From positions 1-33,133 of the forward strand of contig CAYIYH010000015.1 in the NCBI GenBank assembly GCA_964367585.1: a DNA stretch of 33,133 nt, in the 5' to 3' direction. Below, piece by piece: positions 1 through 7,623 of this stretch. Positions within the stretch are counted from its first letter, which is position 1; each line of letters starts with the position of its first letter. The notes below the pieces were generated by a model that was not told where the DNA came from, ran no database searches, and saw only the letters and a list, made by a program, of their open reading frames with translations. The stretch is from CAYJGJ01 sp964367585. GTDB taxonomy: Bacteria > Bacillota > Clostridia > Peptostreptococcales > Anaerovoracaceae. The translations under genes were made by a program, and so were the position numbers.

Positions 1-242
1 ATTTTTCTTTTGGAAAAGATTTTTGTAGCAAGTGCAATAAGTGTGTAAAATCTTGTCCGTATGATGCTATTTATATGAAAAGTAAAATAGATGAAAATGG
101 CCATATTGAGTGTATATCAAATCCTAAATGTGGCAGTGGATTTGCAAAATACGGGTGTGGAATTTGTATAGCTGTATGTCCCTTTACAAAAGTTAGCTAC
201 GATAAAATAAAAAACAATTTCAATAAACCGTCTCAAAATTAA
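1..242 (+). CDS. C-terminal part of a two-cluster 4Fe-4S protein (partial)
   Basis: The gene runs in from the left edge and is read from base 3; about 79 residues remain before TAA at 240-242. It shows C-x2-C-x2-C-x3-C-P near the start and a second group ending G-C-x2-C-x3-C-P-F, the pair of ferredoxin-like cluster motifs found at the C-terminus of reductive-dehalogenase-like and epoxyqueuosine-reductase-like proteins. The second group is preceded by an isolated Cys in N-P-K-C, as in that double-cluster layout. The catalytic part lies outside the window, so the substrate cannot be named. The next gene begins 13 bases downstream with its own ribosome site, so the two are probably co-transcribed. 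Confidence 0.7.
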   Translation, partial: FSFGKDFCSKCNKCVKSCPYDAIYMKSKIDENGHIECISNPKCGSGFAKYGCGICIAVCPFTKVSYDKIKNNFNKPSQN

Positions 243-255
243 TATGGAGGATAAA

Positions 256-606
256 ATGAGCAAATATATTGTACTTTTTGAGGTAACACCAACTAATGAG
301 GGAAAAAAAAGATATTTGGAGCTTGCTTCAATGTTAAAACCTATGCTTAACGGGTTTGATGGATTTATTTCTGCTGAGAGATTTCAAAGTTTAGTAGATG
401 AGCGAAAGATATTATCTATGAATGTATGGGAAAGCGAAGACGCAATGTCAAAATGGAGAACGATGACAGAACATAGAATGAGTCAGCTTGAAGGTAAAAC
501 AAAACTTTTTGAAAGTTATAAAATCACGGTAACGGAAGTAATAAGAGAATATACGGATACAGATAGAGAAAAGGCACCGAAAGACTCAAATGAATACTTC
601 GAATAA
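256..606 (+). CDS. ABM-fold (antibiotic biosynthesis monooxygenase-like) small protein
   Basis: A 116-residue protein. An ATG at 244 is in frame but lies across the ribosome site GGAGG (246-250); the ATG at 256 has correct spacing, so I choose it. The N-terminal half has the ABM/dimeric alpha-beta barrel pattern: a first strand (KYIVLFEVTP), a long helix, then G-F-D-G-F-I-S-A-E and a strand with N-V-W-E-S-E followed by a helix containing W-R. This family includes heme-degrading and quinol monooxygenases and many proteins of unknown role, so the substrate is open. It sits just before a tetR gene, but a TetR promoter and operator separate the two. Confidence 0.6.
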   Translation: MSKYIVLFEVTPTNEGKKRYLELASMLKPMLNGFDGFISAERFQSLVDERKILSMNVWESEDAMSKWRTMTEHRMSQLEGKTKLFESYKITVTEVIREYTDTDREKAPKDSNEYFE

Positions 607-656
607 ATGAATGTTTATGTGCAGAGAGCATCGATATTGTAACATACAATTGTTTT

Positions 657-687
657 AGCAAAGTTAATTTAGAATTAATAATTTGCT
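657..687. other. Imperfect hairpin upstream of the tetR promoter
   Basis: AGCAAA-G-TTAATT pairs with AATTAA-TAA-TTTGCT around a 3-nt loop. It lacks a T-tract, so it is not a convincing terminator. It lies between the stop of the ABM gene and the -35 box of tetR. Confidence 0.3.
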
Positions 688-715
688 TGACAATAGAAAA
701 TGAAAGTGATAACAT
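687..715 (+). promoter_or_regulatory. SigA-type promoter of tetR
   Basis: The -35 box TTGACA (687-692) is a perfect match; a 17-bp spacer leads to TAACAT (710-715), 4 of 6. The predicted start of transcription near 722 lies downstream of the ATG at 700, so that ATG cannot be the start codon if this promoter is used. Confidence 0.6.
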
Positions 716-741
716 TGTTATTATTAATAACGATGTTATCA
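707..741. promoter_or_regulatory. 35-bp palindromic operator over the tetR -10 box
   Basis: The left arm TGATAACATTGTTATT (707-722) and right arm AATAACGATGTTATCA (726-741) are reverse complements at 15 of 16 positions, with a 3-bp centre. The palindrome covers the -10 box and start of transcription, the classic place for autorepression by the TetR protein encoded immediately downstream. Binding is inferred from position and symmetry. Confidence 0.65.
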
Positions 742-753
742 ATGGTGATATAT

Positions 754-1356
754 TTGAGTTACTCATCAGATCTCACGAAAGAGAGAATAATTACTAGTGC
801 GAAGAGAGAATTCTTAGATAAGGGTTATTTGAATGCGAGTTTAAGAGATATTTCTTCAAATGCAAATGCAACCACAGGGGCGATTTATAATCACTTCAAG
901 GGAAAAGACGGATTATTTGAATCTATAGTAGGTGATTTCGCAAATAAGCTCCTTGCACTATTTCAGCAAGTGCATGACGAAGTAGTAGATGAATATGACT
1001 TTGATAGTGCGGAAACAAACGATGGAATCGGAAAAGGGATGTTTCAAGTTTTGGACTTTCTTTATTCTAATTTTGAGTTATCGAAATTGCTGTTTTGTTG
1101 TTCCGTTGGGACAAAGTACGAAAAACTGATCGACGAGATGATTGAAATTGAAGAAGCTGCTTCTCTGAGAGTATTGGAAACAGAAAACTTTAAACTGACA
1201 AAAATCAATAAATTTTTTGTTCACGTCATGGCGACATCGGGTATTAATAATATGTTTGAGGCAATTAATCATGACTTAACACGTAGTGAAGCGTTCGAGT
1301 ATATAGGTAAAATCCAGAAGTTCTACTATGAAGGATCAAAGGCACTTATTCCGTAA
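754..1356 (+). CDS. TetR/AcrR-family transcriptional regulator
   Basis: An HTH regulator of about 200 residues. The N-terminal domain is typical of TetR: a first helix (LTKERIITSAKREFLDKGY), then a recognition region A-T-T-G-A-I-Y-N-H-F-K-G-K-D-G-L-F, and a variable ligand-binding C-terminal half. The frame stays open up to an ATG at 700, but that would add a hydrophobic stretch absent from TetR proteins, and it lies upstream of the predicted transcription start and inside the operator region. I prefer TTG at 754, preceded by GGTG at 744-747; ATG at 742 is the alternative, without a visible ribosome site. It is followed by a hairpin terminator and then the ABC operon, its likely second target. 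Confidence 0.75.
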   Translation: MSYSSDLTKERIITSAKREFLDKGYLNASLRDISSNANATTGAIYNHFKGKDGLFESIVGDFANKLLALFQQVHDEVVDEYDFDSAETNDGIGKGMFQVLDFLYSNFELSKLLFCCSVGTKYEKLIDEMIEIEEAASLRVLETENFKLTKINKFFVHVMATSGINNMFEAINHDLTRSEAFEYIGKIQKFYYEGSKALIP

Positions 1357-1360
1357 ATAA

Positions 1361-1388
1361 AATGGGAGTAATTCTCCCATTATTTTTT
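1361..1388 (+). terminator. Rho-independent terminator after tetR
   Basis: AATGGGAG (1361-1368) pairs perfectly with CTCCCATT (1374-1381) around a 5-nt loop and is followed by A and six T residues. It separates tetR from the ABC operon, or acts as a partial terminator with some readthrough. Confidence 0.8.
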
Positions 1389-1393
1389 ACTTT

Positions 1394-1436
1394 AAGGTTA
1401 GCAAAAACTAACTTCAAGGTAGTAAAAACTAACTAA
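1394..1436. promoter_or_regulatory. Tandem dyad motif upstream of the ABC operon
   Basis: Two near-identical units in tandem, about 22 bp apart: AAGGTTAGCAAAAACTAAC (from 1394) and AAGGTAGTAAAAACTAAC (from 1416). The first contains an inverted repeat GTTAG-N6-CTAAC. A possible -10 box TAAAAT lies at 1445-1450 with no good -35 box, which would suit an activator-dependent promoter. The protein that would bind is unknown. It is clearly different from the palindrome over tetR. Confidence 0.45.
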
Positions 1437-1473
1437 ATGGCAGATAAAATATTTTAGAAGAAGGAGAAATTAC

Positions 1474-3261
1474 ATGAAAAAGCAAAAGCAAAAATCACTA
1501 TTGGAAAGACTATTCGTATTTGCTGGAAAGTACAAGCACATTACGAGACTAGGCATGATTTTATCAGGCATCAGCGCTGTAATGGCAGTCTTCCCAATTA
1601 TTTATATATTTCTTGGAGTTCGAGAGATAGTTGGATTGTATCCTAATATTGTATTATCAGATAGCATTGTACAAAATGCATGGATGGCAGTAAGTAGTGC
1701 ACTAGGATCTATGTTTGTATATATGCTTGCATTGATGTGTACGCATCTTGCAGCCTTTCGGATTGCAACTAACATGAGAAAATCAGCACTAAAACATATT
1801 ATGACTCTACCACTTGGTTTTTTTAGTAACAGCGGAAGTGGCAAAATACGAAAGATTATAGATGGTAGTGCTGCTGCTACCGAATCATATCTTGCGCATC
1901 AATTGCCGGATTTGGTGGGTGCATATGTTACTCCTATAGCTGTAATAGTAATTCTTTTTGTTTTTGATTGGAGACTAGGGTTAATAAGTTTAGCACCAAT
2001 AATCTTTGCCGCGGTTTCGATGATGTCCGGAATGGGTAAAGATCAACCGATGAGAATAAAGCAGTACCAAACTGCACTTGAAAATATGAATAACGAAGCT
2101 ACAGAATACGTGCGAGGCATTCCCGTAGTGAAAACTTTTAACCAAAGTATTTTTTCCTTTGAACGTTTTCACAATGTTATAAAAGAATATAAAAAATATG
2201 TCTCAGAGTATTCATATCGCATGAGAATGCCCATGACACTATTTCAAGTATTTCTAGCGAGCACTCCGATATTCTTGGTGATTTCATCCATTTTGATCAT
2301 AAGCGGACAAAGCGATATGATGGACTTTTTCTTGAACTTCTTCTTCTATTTGGCCTTTACACCTATTAGTTCGTTAATGCTCATGAAAATAATGTGGGTA
2401 ATGCAACATTCAATGTTAGCGACAGATGCAATTGAGAGAATAGAAAATCTGTTAAATGAAAAACCCTTGAAGAAAGCAATTTCACCCAAAGTTCCTCAAA
2501 ACGCAAATATAGAAATGGAAAATATTTCTTTTACATATCAAAATGCTAACAAAAAAGCAGTTGATAATGTGACGATAAATATTAAACAGGGGCAAACGGT
2601 TGCTTTTGTAGGTCCATCTGGGGGAGGAAAAACTACACTTGCAACACTTATTCCGCGTTTTTGGGATGTAGAGAGTGGCTGTGTAAAAATTGGCGGTGTA
2701 GATGTTCGTGAAATTGAAAATGAAGAGTTAATGAAAAATGTCTCCTTCGTATTCCAAAATACGAATCTTTATAAAGCGAGCATATTGGATAATCTTCGAG
2801 AAGGAAAACCAAACGCAACAAAAGACGAAGTTGAAAATGCCCTAAAATGTGCAATGTGCGAAGATATAATTGCAAAGCTTCCTTATGGAATTGAAACAGT
2901 TTACGGAACAAAAGGAGTCTACCTATCTGGTGGCGAGGCTCAGAGAATTGCACTTGCAAGAGCAATTCTGCGAGATGCTCCGATTATTTTGCTTGATGAG
3001 GCTACAGCTTTTGCTGATCCCGAAAATGAGTATCAAATCCAGCTCGCTATGAGTGAATTAACTAAAGGAAAGACCGTATTAATGATTGCGCATAGGCTTT
3101 CTACCGTTAAAAATGCAGATTTAATATATGTGATCGAAGATGGAAAAATTGCAGAGCAAGGGACCCACAACGAACTCGTGTCGAAAGGTGGCATTTACAG
3201 CAAAATGTGGAAAGAATATAACAATGCGTTTGTTTGGAAAGAAAGCGGGGTAATTTCATAA
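1474..3261 (+). CDS. ABC half-transporter, exporter fold, first subunit
   Basis: A 595-residue fusion of a six-helix membrane domain (about 1-320) and an ATPase domain (about 345-585). Walker A is G-P-S-G-G-G-K-T at 380-387, the signature LSGGEAQR at 484-491, Walker B ILLDEA with D508-E509, and the switch His is H540. The start is supported by AAGGAG about 8 bases upstream. The last base of its stop codon is the first base of the next gene (TAATG), so it almost certainly forms a heterodimer with that protein. Such pairs next to TetR regulators include drug exporters but also importers of the YbtPQ/IrtAB kind; the sequence alone does not settle direction or substrate. The downstream modification enzymes suggest a small molecule. 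Confidence 0.88.
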   Translation: MKKQKQKSLLERLFVFAGKYKHITRLGMILSGISAVMAVFPIIYIFLGVREIVGLYPNIVLSDSIVQNAWMAVSSALGSMFVYMLALMCTHLAAFRIATNMRKSALKHIMTLPLGFFSNSGSGKIRKIIDGSAAATESYLAHQLPDLVGAYVTPIAVIVILFVFDWRLGLISLAPIIFAAVSMMSGMGKDQPMRIKQYQTALENMNNEATEYVRGIPVVKTFNQSIFSFERFHNVIKEYKKYVSEYSYRMRMPMTLFQVFLASTPIFLVISSILIISGQSDMMDFFLNFFFYLAFTPISSLMLMKIMWVMQHSMLATDAIERIENLLNEKPLKKAISPKVPQNANIEMENISFTYQNANKKAVDNVTINIKQGQTVAFVGPSGGGKTTLATLIPRFWDVESGCVKIGGVDVREIENEELMKNVSFVFQNTNLYKASILDNLREGKPNATKDEVENALKCAMCEDIIAKLPYGIETVYGTKGVYLSGGEAQRIALARAILRDAPIILLDEATAFADPENEYQIQLAMSELTKGKTVLMIAHRLSTVKNADLIYVIEDGKIAEQGTHNELVSKGGIYSKMWKEYNNAFVWKESGVIS

Positions 3262-5003
3262 TGAAAAAATACTTACAAAGAACATTTGCATTAACAGATA
3301 AAGGAGCAAATGAGTTACTAAAAGCAAGCATCGTTACAGTTTTAATTAATATAGCAATTATGGCTGTAAGTGCTATTTCGTATTATTTTATGAAAGATAC
3401 CTTGCTTCCAGTATTAGAGGACACTAATCCTGTATATACAATGATGCTGTATGTAGGATACGCGATTTTTGTATTTCTGCTACTTGCTGTTTTATACTAT
3501 ATTCAATACAACTTCTGTTATATTTCAGCTTATGAAGAAAGCGCGAATATGAGGATTTCACTTGCAGAGACGTTGCGAAAACTACCACTTTCATTTTTCG
3601 GAAAGAAGGACATATCGGATTTAACCAATACTCTTTTGGGCGATGTGACTGTGATGGAAAATGCCTTTTCGCATTTTATTCCTGGTTTTCTTGGTTCTAT
3701 TATTTCTACAATCATCATGGGAATAGGCATGTTTGCATTTGATTGGAGATTAGCAGTGTCTTTAACATGGGTTATCCCAGTTTCCTTTTTGCTTTGCATT
3801 GCAAGCAAAAAACTGCAAGTCTATTATGTTATTAAAACAAAAACACTTCAGCTTATTTATCTCGATAAAATTCAAGAATGCATTGAAAACGTAAAAGACA
3901 TAAAGGCGAATAATAGAGAAAATGTCCACGTTGATATTATGGAAAAACATTTTGAGAATCACGAAAATATGAGTATGAAAGCTGAATTTGTAACAGGTGT
4001 ATTCGTTAGTTCAGCACAGATGATATTAAAACTAGGAATTGCTACTACTATGATAGTGGGTGTCAATTTGCTAGCAACAGGTGAAGTTAGTCTGCTGACT
4101 TTTCTAGTATTTTTGATGATTGCCTCAAGAATATATGATCCACTTTCAGGAGCGCTTATTAATCTTGCCGGCATATTTATTTCGCTAAAAAGCGTCGAAA
4201 GAATGAAGAACTTCGAAAAAACGAAGGTTCAAGGGGGAAAAGAAACAATGGATCCTAAGGGATATGACATTAAATTTCAAGATGTGTACTTTGCGTATGA
4301 CACGAGTGAAACAGTACTCGACGGCGTAAGCTTTACTGCTAAACAGGGTGAAGTTACCGCCCTTGTGGGTCCCTCAGGCGGTGGTAAATCTACTGCTATG
4401 AAACTTGCGGCAAGATTTTGGGATGCAGGAAGTGGTAAAATTACAATTGGAGATGAAGATGTAAACAATATCGATCCTGAAACTTTGCTAAAGGATATAT
4501 CTATAGTTTTCCAGGATGTCACCTTGTTTAATAATACATTTATGGAAAATATTCGAATAGGTAAACAAAATGCAAGTGATGAGGAAGTCATCGAGGCTTC
4601 GAAAAATGCGATGTGCCATGATTTTATTATGAGTATGCCTGATGGATACAACACATTTATAGGAGAAAATGGATCAAAACTTTCAGGTGGTGAACGGCAA
4701 AGACTTTCTATCGCAAGAGCCCTATTAAAAGATGCACCTATAGTTCTTTTGGACGAGGCAACGTCTTCTCTTGACATTCAAAACGAGAGCAAGGTACAAA
4801 CGGCGATTTCAAGGCTAATAGAAAATAAAACCGTCATTGTTATAGCCCATAGAATGAGGACTATCGCAGGTTCCAATAAAATTGTGCTCTTAAAAGACGG
4901 TAAGGTAATAGTAGAAGGCGAACACAATGAAATGTTGAAAAATTCGAACGAATATTCCAATATGATCAAATTGCAAAATGAGAGCGCTAATTGGGTACTA
5001 TAG
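3261..5003 (+). CDS. ABC half-transporter, exporter fold, second subunit
   Basis: A 580-residue permease-ATPase. The frame is open from 3234, but ATG at 3261 overlaps the previous stop by one base (TAATG) and has a G-rich ribosome site just upstream, so coupling points to 3261. The membrane domain spans about 15-310. Walker A is GPSGGGKST at 370-378, the signature LSGGERQR starts at 474, Walker B has D498-E499 and the switch His is H530. All catalytic motifs are present in both subunits, so both ATP sites look competent, unlike many asymmetric exporters. No terminator follows; the next sequences are a small methyltransferase remnant and the DUF6796 gene, so the operon may continue. Confidence 0.88.
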   Translation: MKKYLQRTFALTDKGANELLKASIVTVLINIAIMAVSAISYYFMKDTLLPVLEDTNPVYTMMLYVGYAIFVFLLLAVLYYIQYNFCYISAYEESANMRISLAETLRKLPLSFFGKKDISDLTNTLLGDVTVMENAFSHFIPGFLGSIISTIIMGIGMFAFDWRLAVSLTWVIPVSFLLCIASKKLQVYYVIKTKTLQLIYLDKIQECIENVKDIKANNRENVHVDIMEKHFENHENMSMKAEFVTGVFVSSAQMILKLGIATTMIVGVNLLATGEVSLLTFLVFLMIASRIYDPLSGALINLAGIFISLKSVERMKNFEKTKVQGGKETMDPKGYDIKFQDVYFAYDTSETVLDGVSFTAKQGEVTALVGPSGGGKSTAMKLAARFWDAGSGKITIGDEDVNNIDPETLLKDISIVFQDVTLFNNTFMENIRIGKQNASDEEVIEASKNAMCHDFIMSMPDGYNTFIGENGSKLSGGERQRLSIARALLKDAPIVLLDEATSSLDIQNESKVQTAISRLIENKTVIVIAHRMRTIAGSNKIVLLKDGKVIVEGEHNEMLKNSNEYSNMIKLQNESANWVL

Positions 5004-5054
5004 CATTACTTGTTACTGTGGCAATTTTAGTTTTGATGACTTAAGGAGAATAAT

Positions 5055-5144
5055 ATGGCAGATAAAATACAAAGTTCATATAGGTCAACAAAAAATATAT
5101 ATGATGTGATAATCACCCACAAGAGGAGGATATTATGGAACTAA
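5055..5144 (+). pseudogene. N-terminal remnant of a SAM methyltransferase
   Basis: A 29-codon ORF with a good ribosome site (AAGGAG, 5044-5049) begins M-A-D-K-I-Q-S-S-Y-R-S-T-K-N-I-Y-D, which I recognise as the usual start of a class I methyltransferase found beside such ABC pairs. After about 20 residues the similarity stops, and the frame runs through the ribosome site and ATG of the following gene to stop at 5142-5144. The body of the enzyme has therefore been deleted, leaving its start and translation signal. It could still be translated as a short leader coupled to the DUF6796 gene. The family call rests on a short match. Confidence 0.45.
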
Positions 5145-5949
5145 ATTTGATTTACTCGATCATGGGTGTGCTGGGCGGAATAATATGTGCTATTGGCGAT
5201 ATGCTCCTTGACTTAAAGGGCAAAGATAATAAAAAGGTTGGAAAATCACTTGTAATAGAATCAAACTGGGTGAAAATGGCGAACTGGCGCTTTAAATGGT
5301 CAATTCCTTGTGGTTTTTTGGGTTCTTTTATGTATAGCTTGGGTGTTCATTCACTCGGTAGACAAATTCAAAGTCATAGCGAGTTTTTGTCAGAAGCACT
5401 GTTTTTAACAGCTATGATAATGGCGATGTGTGGTTTTTTTATTCATAGTTTTATATGTGTTGCGCCGANNNNNNNNNNNNNNNNNNNNNNNNNNNNNNNN
5501 NNNNNNNNNNNNNNNNNNNNNNNNNNNNNNNNNNNNNNNNNNNNNNNNNNNNNNNNNNNNNNNNNNNNATGATAATGGCGATGTGTGGTTTTTTTATTCA
5601 TAGTTTTATATGTGTTGCGCCGATTATCTACAAAGCTGTACTGAGTGGTAAAGACGAAAATTTAGCCGAATACACAGTAAATGAACTACTATCAGCAATA
5701 AAAATTATATTCAGTTTGCTGTTTGCTTTTTTACTGCTCGCGCCGACAAGCATCACAATTTACTGCATACTAAACGGATTTCTCAATGTGCCTATATACT
5801 TCGTTTTACTAAATCCTATCGTATTTTTGTTTATGGGTTTCGCGCTTCGTGTAATAAAAAGAGAATGGTTTTATGATTTGCCATCAATTGTTATGCCGAG
5901 TTTGGGACTTTCGATGTTTGGAGTTATTGGGATTGTTAATTTAATATAA
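5135..5949 (+). CDS. DUF6796-type integral membrane protein, split by an assembly gap
   Basis: The start ATG at 5135 has GAGGAGG upstream. The N-terminal part (GGIICAIGDMLLDLKGKD) is typical of the DUF6796 family, whose function is unknown. The gene is interrupted at 5469 by 100 N. The 55 bases before the gap (5414-5468) recur exactly after it (5569-5623). Removing the N run and one copy leaves 660 bases, an intact 219-residue frame with several membrane helices that ends in ...MFGVIGIVNLI. I therefore regard the gene as whole and the gap as false. Spacing to the next gene is 37 bases with its own ribosome site. Confidence 0.7.
5469..5568. other. 100-N scaffold gap with an exact 55-bp overlap on both sides
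   Basis: Exactly 100 N. Bases 5414-5468 and 5569-5623 are identical. An overlap of 55 equals a common de Bruijn k-mer length, as expected when two graph edges are scaffolded without merging. The reading frame closes perfectly if the overlap is collapsed. Confidence 0.85.
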
Positions 5950-5986
5950 AAAGGAAAACTATAAATCTTTTAAGGGGGTAATCTAG

Positions 5987-6796
5987 ATGGGTAGCAAAAA
6001 TCTAAGCGGTGTTCCTGATACATTATTTATTCCGTTAATGGCAAGGATATATATTTCAAGAAGATTTCCAGAGTATTTTTATGACGAAAAGGCACTCAGC
6101 CTTGAAGCCTTAGTACCACAAAATATTATCACAGAAAAAAGCAGTGAATATGCTATGATTGGTTCTGCTTCAAGGGCTGTAAATATGGATAAAATTGTAA
6201 CTGAGTTCGCTAATAAAAACAGCAATTGCAATGTGGTTTGTATCGGTTGCGGACTGGAAACAATGGCGTTTAGACTTGGTGAAATATCTGATAAAGCACA
6301 TTTTTACGAGATTGACTTCCCCTCTGTAATAGAGAACAGAAAAACAGTTTTAGGCATTCTTCCAAATGAAATATTAATAGAGGGCAACGCAAACGAGCTT
6401 GACTTTTCACAGCATATGGATTGCACTAAACCTACAATTATTGTTGTAGCAGGAGTATTTCATTATTTTAAAGAACATGAAGTTTTGGCACTTATAGGCA
6501 AATTGAAAAGTTGGTTTAATAATGCAGAAATCCTCTTTGATGCCACCGATGAATACGGTATAAATTATGTAAACAAATATGTGAAAAAGACAGGTAACAC
6601 AGATGCGATGATGTATTTTTATATAAATGACACAAACGAATTTGCCGATAAGGCAAAGATTAAACTCATTTCTACAAGCGGGTTTTACGGAAATATTTCA
6701 AAAGAACTTCGCAAAAAGCTCAGCCTCTACACCAAGATTGCGACAAAAATAGCAGACAGTAAAATGCACGCGATGATAGTTAGATATAGATTATAA
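5987..6796 (+). CDS. LCMT/TcmP-type class I SAM-dependent methyltransferase
   Basis: A 269-residue protein with GGGGG as ribosome site before ATG 5987. The SAM-binding motif V-C-I-G-C-G-L-E-T lies at about 84-92, followed by an acidic strand end Y-E-I-D-F-P at about 106-111 and V-A-G-V-F-H-Y-F, the pattern of the leucine carboxyl methyltransferase/TcmP O-methyltransferase family. Bacterial members usually methylate oxygen atoms of small metabolites. It lies between the DUF6796 gene and the ATC-hydrolase-like gene with very short spacers (5 bases to the next GTG), so it is part of the same operon. Substrate unknown. Confidence 0.75.
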   Translation: MGSKNLSGVPDTLFIPLMARIYISRRFPEYFYDEKALSLEALVPQNIITEKSSEYAMIGSASRAVNMDKIVTEFANKNSNCNVVCIGCGLETMAFRLGEISDKAHFYEIDFPSVIENRKTVLGILPNEILIEGNANELDFSQHMDCTKPTIIVVAGVFHYFKEHEVLALIGKLKSWFNNAEILFDATDEYGINYVNKYVKKTGNTDAMMYFYINDTNEFADKAKIKLISTSGFYGNISKELRKKLSLYTKIATKIADSKMHAMIVRYRL

Positions 6797-6807
6797 AAGG
6801 AGTGAAA

Positions 6808-7410
6808 ATGTTAAAAAACCAATTTTTGTCGCAAGCGAAAAAATTCCTTGTTGAGACATACGGAATGGGAAAAGGTAATATGATTGCAAATTCATCGATG
6901 AAGAGATTTTCGGAACTTTGTGATGAAAATAAAAATGAACCTAAAGCAATGCACCAACATACAAGAGCAAAAATATATCCTTGTATATCCATCTTAGATG
7001 CACAAGTGGAAAACGGGATAAGCAGAGAAGCCGCTCTGGATTTTAATTTTAAATTTATTGAATGGCGGAGTTACAGGGGGGCGAAAATTATTGCGAAAAT
7101 AATGAAAATCCCGGGCCTCTACAAGAAAACGCCTGTATTTTTTGGTAACATGACGAAGAAAAGATTCGGAGTAGCACAGAGATTTGATGCAATATTCCAT
7201 GAAATCTCCCCGAAAGAAATGAGGTTCGATATGACTAAATGTCCCTACTCGGATCTATGTACAAAATATGGATATCCGGAAATTACGAAAGCGTTTTGCA
7301 GGGGAGATGACATTGTATACGGTAATATACACCCAAAATTAATTTGGGGTAGAACAAAAACAATTGGAGATGGAGATGAATGCTGCGATTTTAAAATAAC
7401 GGTGATTTAG
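6808..7410 (+). CDS. L-2-amino-thiazoline-4-carboxylic acid hydrolase family protein
   Basis: A 200-residue protein. A GTG at 6802 is in frame, but it belongs to the ribosome site AAAGGAG (6796-6802); ATG at 6808 has the right spacing. The C-terminal half has the family pattern F-D-M-T-K-C-P-Y-S-D-L-C, then a Cys in K-A-F-C-R-G-D-D and D-E-C-C-D-F-K-I at the end. The named family member opens the thiazoline ring of ATC to make a cysteine precursor; most homologues are uncharacterised, and the chemistry here is unproven. It is the last gene of the run and is followed by a strong terminator. Its company (transporter pair, methyltransferase) suggests work on an imported or exported small molecule. 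Confidence 0.72.
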   Translation: MLKNQFLSQAKKFLVETYGMGKGNMIANSSMKRFSELCDENKNEPKAMHQHTRAKIYPCISILDAQVENGISREAALDFNFKFIEWRSYRGAKIIAKIMKIPGLYKKTPVFFGNMTKKRFGVAQRFDAIFHEISPKEMRFDMTKCPYSDLCTKYGYPEITKAFCRGDDIVYGNIHPKLIWGRTKTIGDGDECCDFKITVI

Positions 7411-7473
7411 CTCCTATGATCTTTAAATAATCAATCTTATTTTATGATATTAATTAATTGTTGATTGGAAAAG

Positions 7474-7511
7474 CCGGTGTGCATAGAGTAGCAAGTGCAT
7501 ATCGGTTTTTT
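7474..7511 (+). terminator. Rho-independent terminator closing the first operon
   Basis: CCGGTGTGCA (7474-7483) pairs fully (two G-U pairs) with TGCATATCGG (7496-7505), then six T residues. No clear promoter was found between here and the aldo/keto reductase gene. Confidence 0.8.
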
Positions 7512-7623
7512 GTGTATAGGGGTTAATTTTATGAGAGTAATATGATAGACTTATGAAGATGCTATTGTTGGATGGCCTATTCTATTATTTGCAAAGGCTA
7601 TGTTCTTTAAAGGAGAAAAAGAT

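Noticed and set aside
4277..4777. 166-codon minus-strand ORF inside the second ABC gene
   Set aside because: It is antisense to the conserved ATPase domain, with no family resemblance or translation signal.
5455..5580. Separate second ORF starting before the N run
   Set aside because: It is made by reading through N and the duplicated 55 bp. Collapsing the overlap restores a single gene from 5135.
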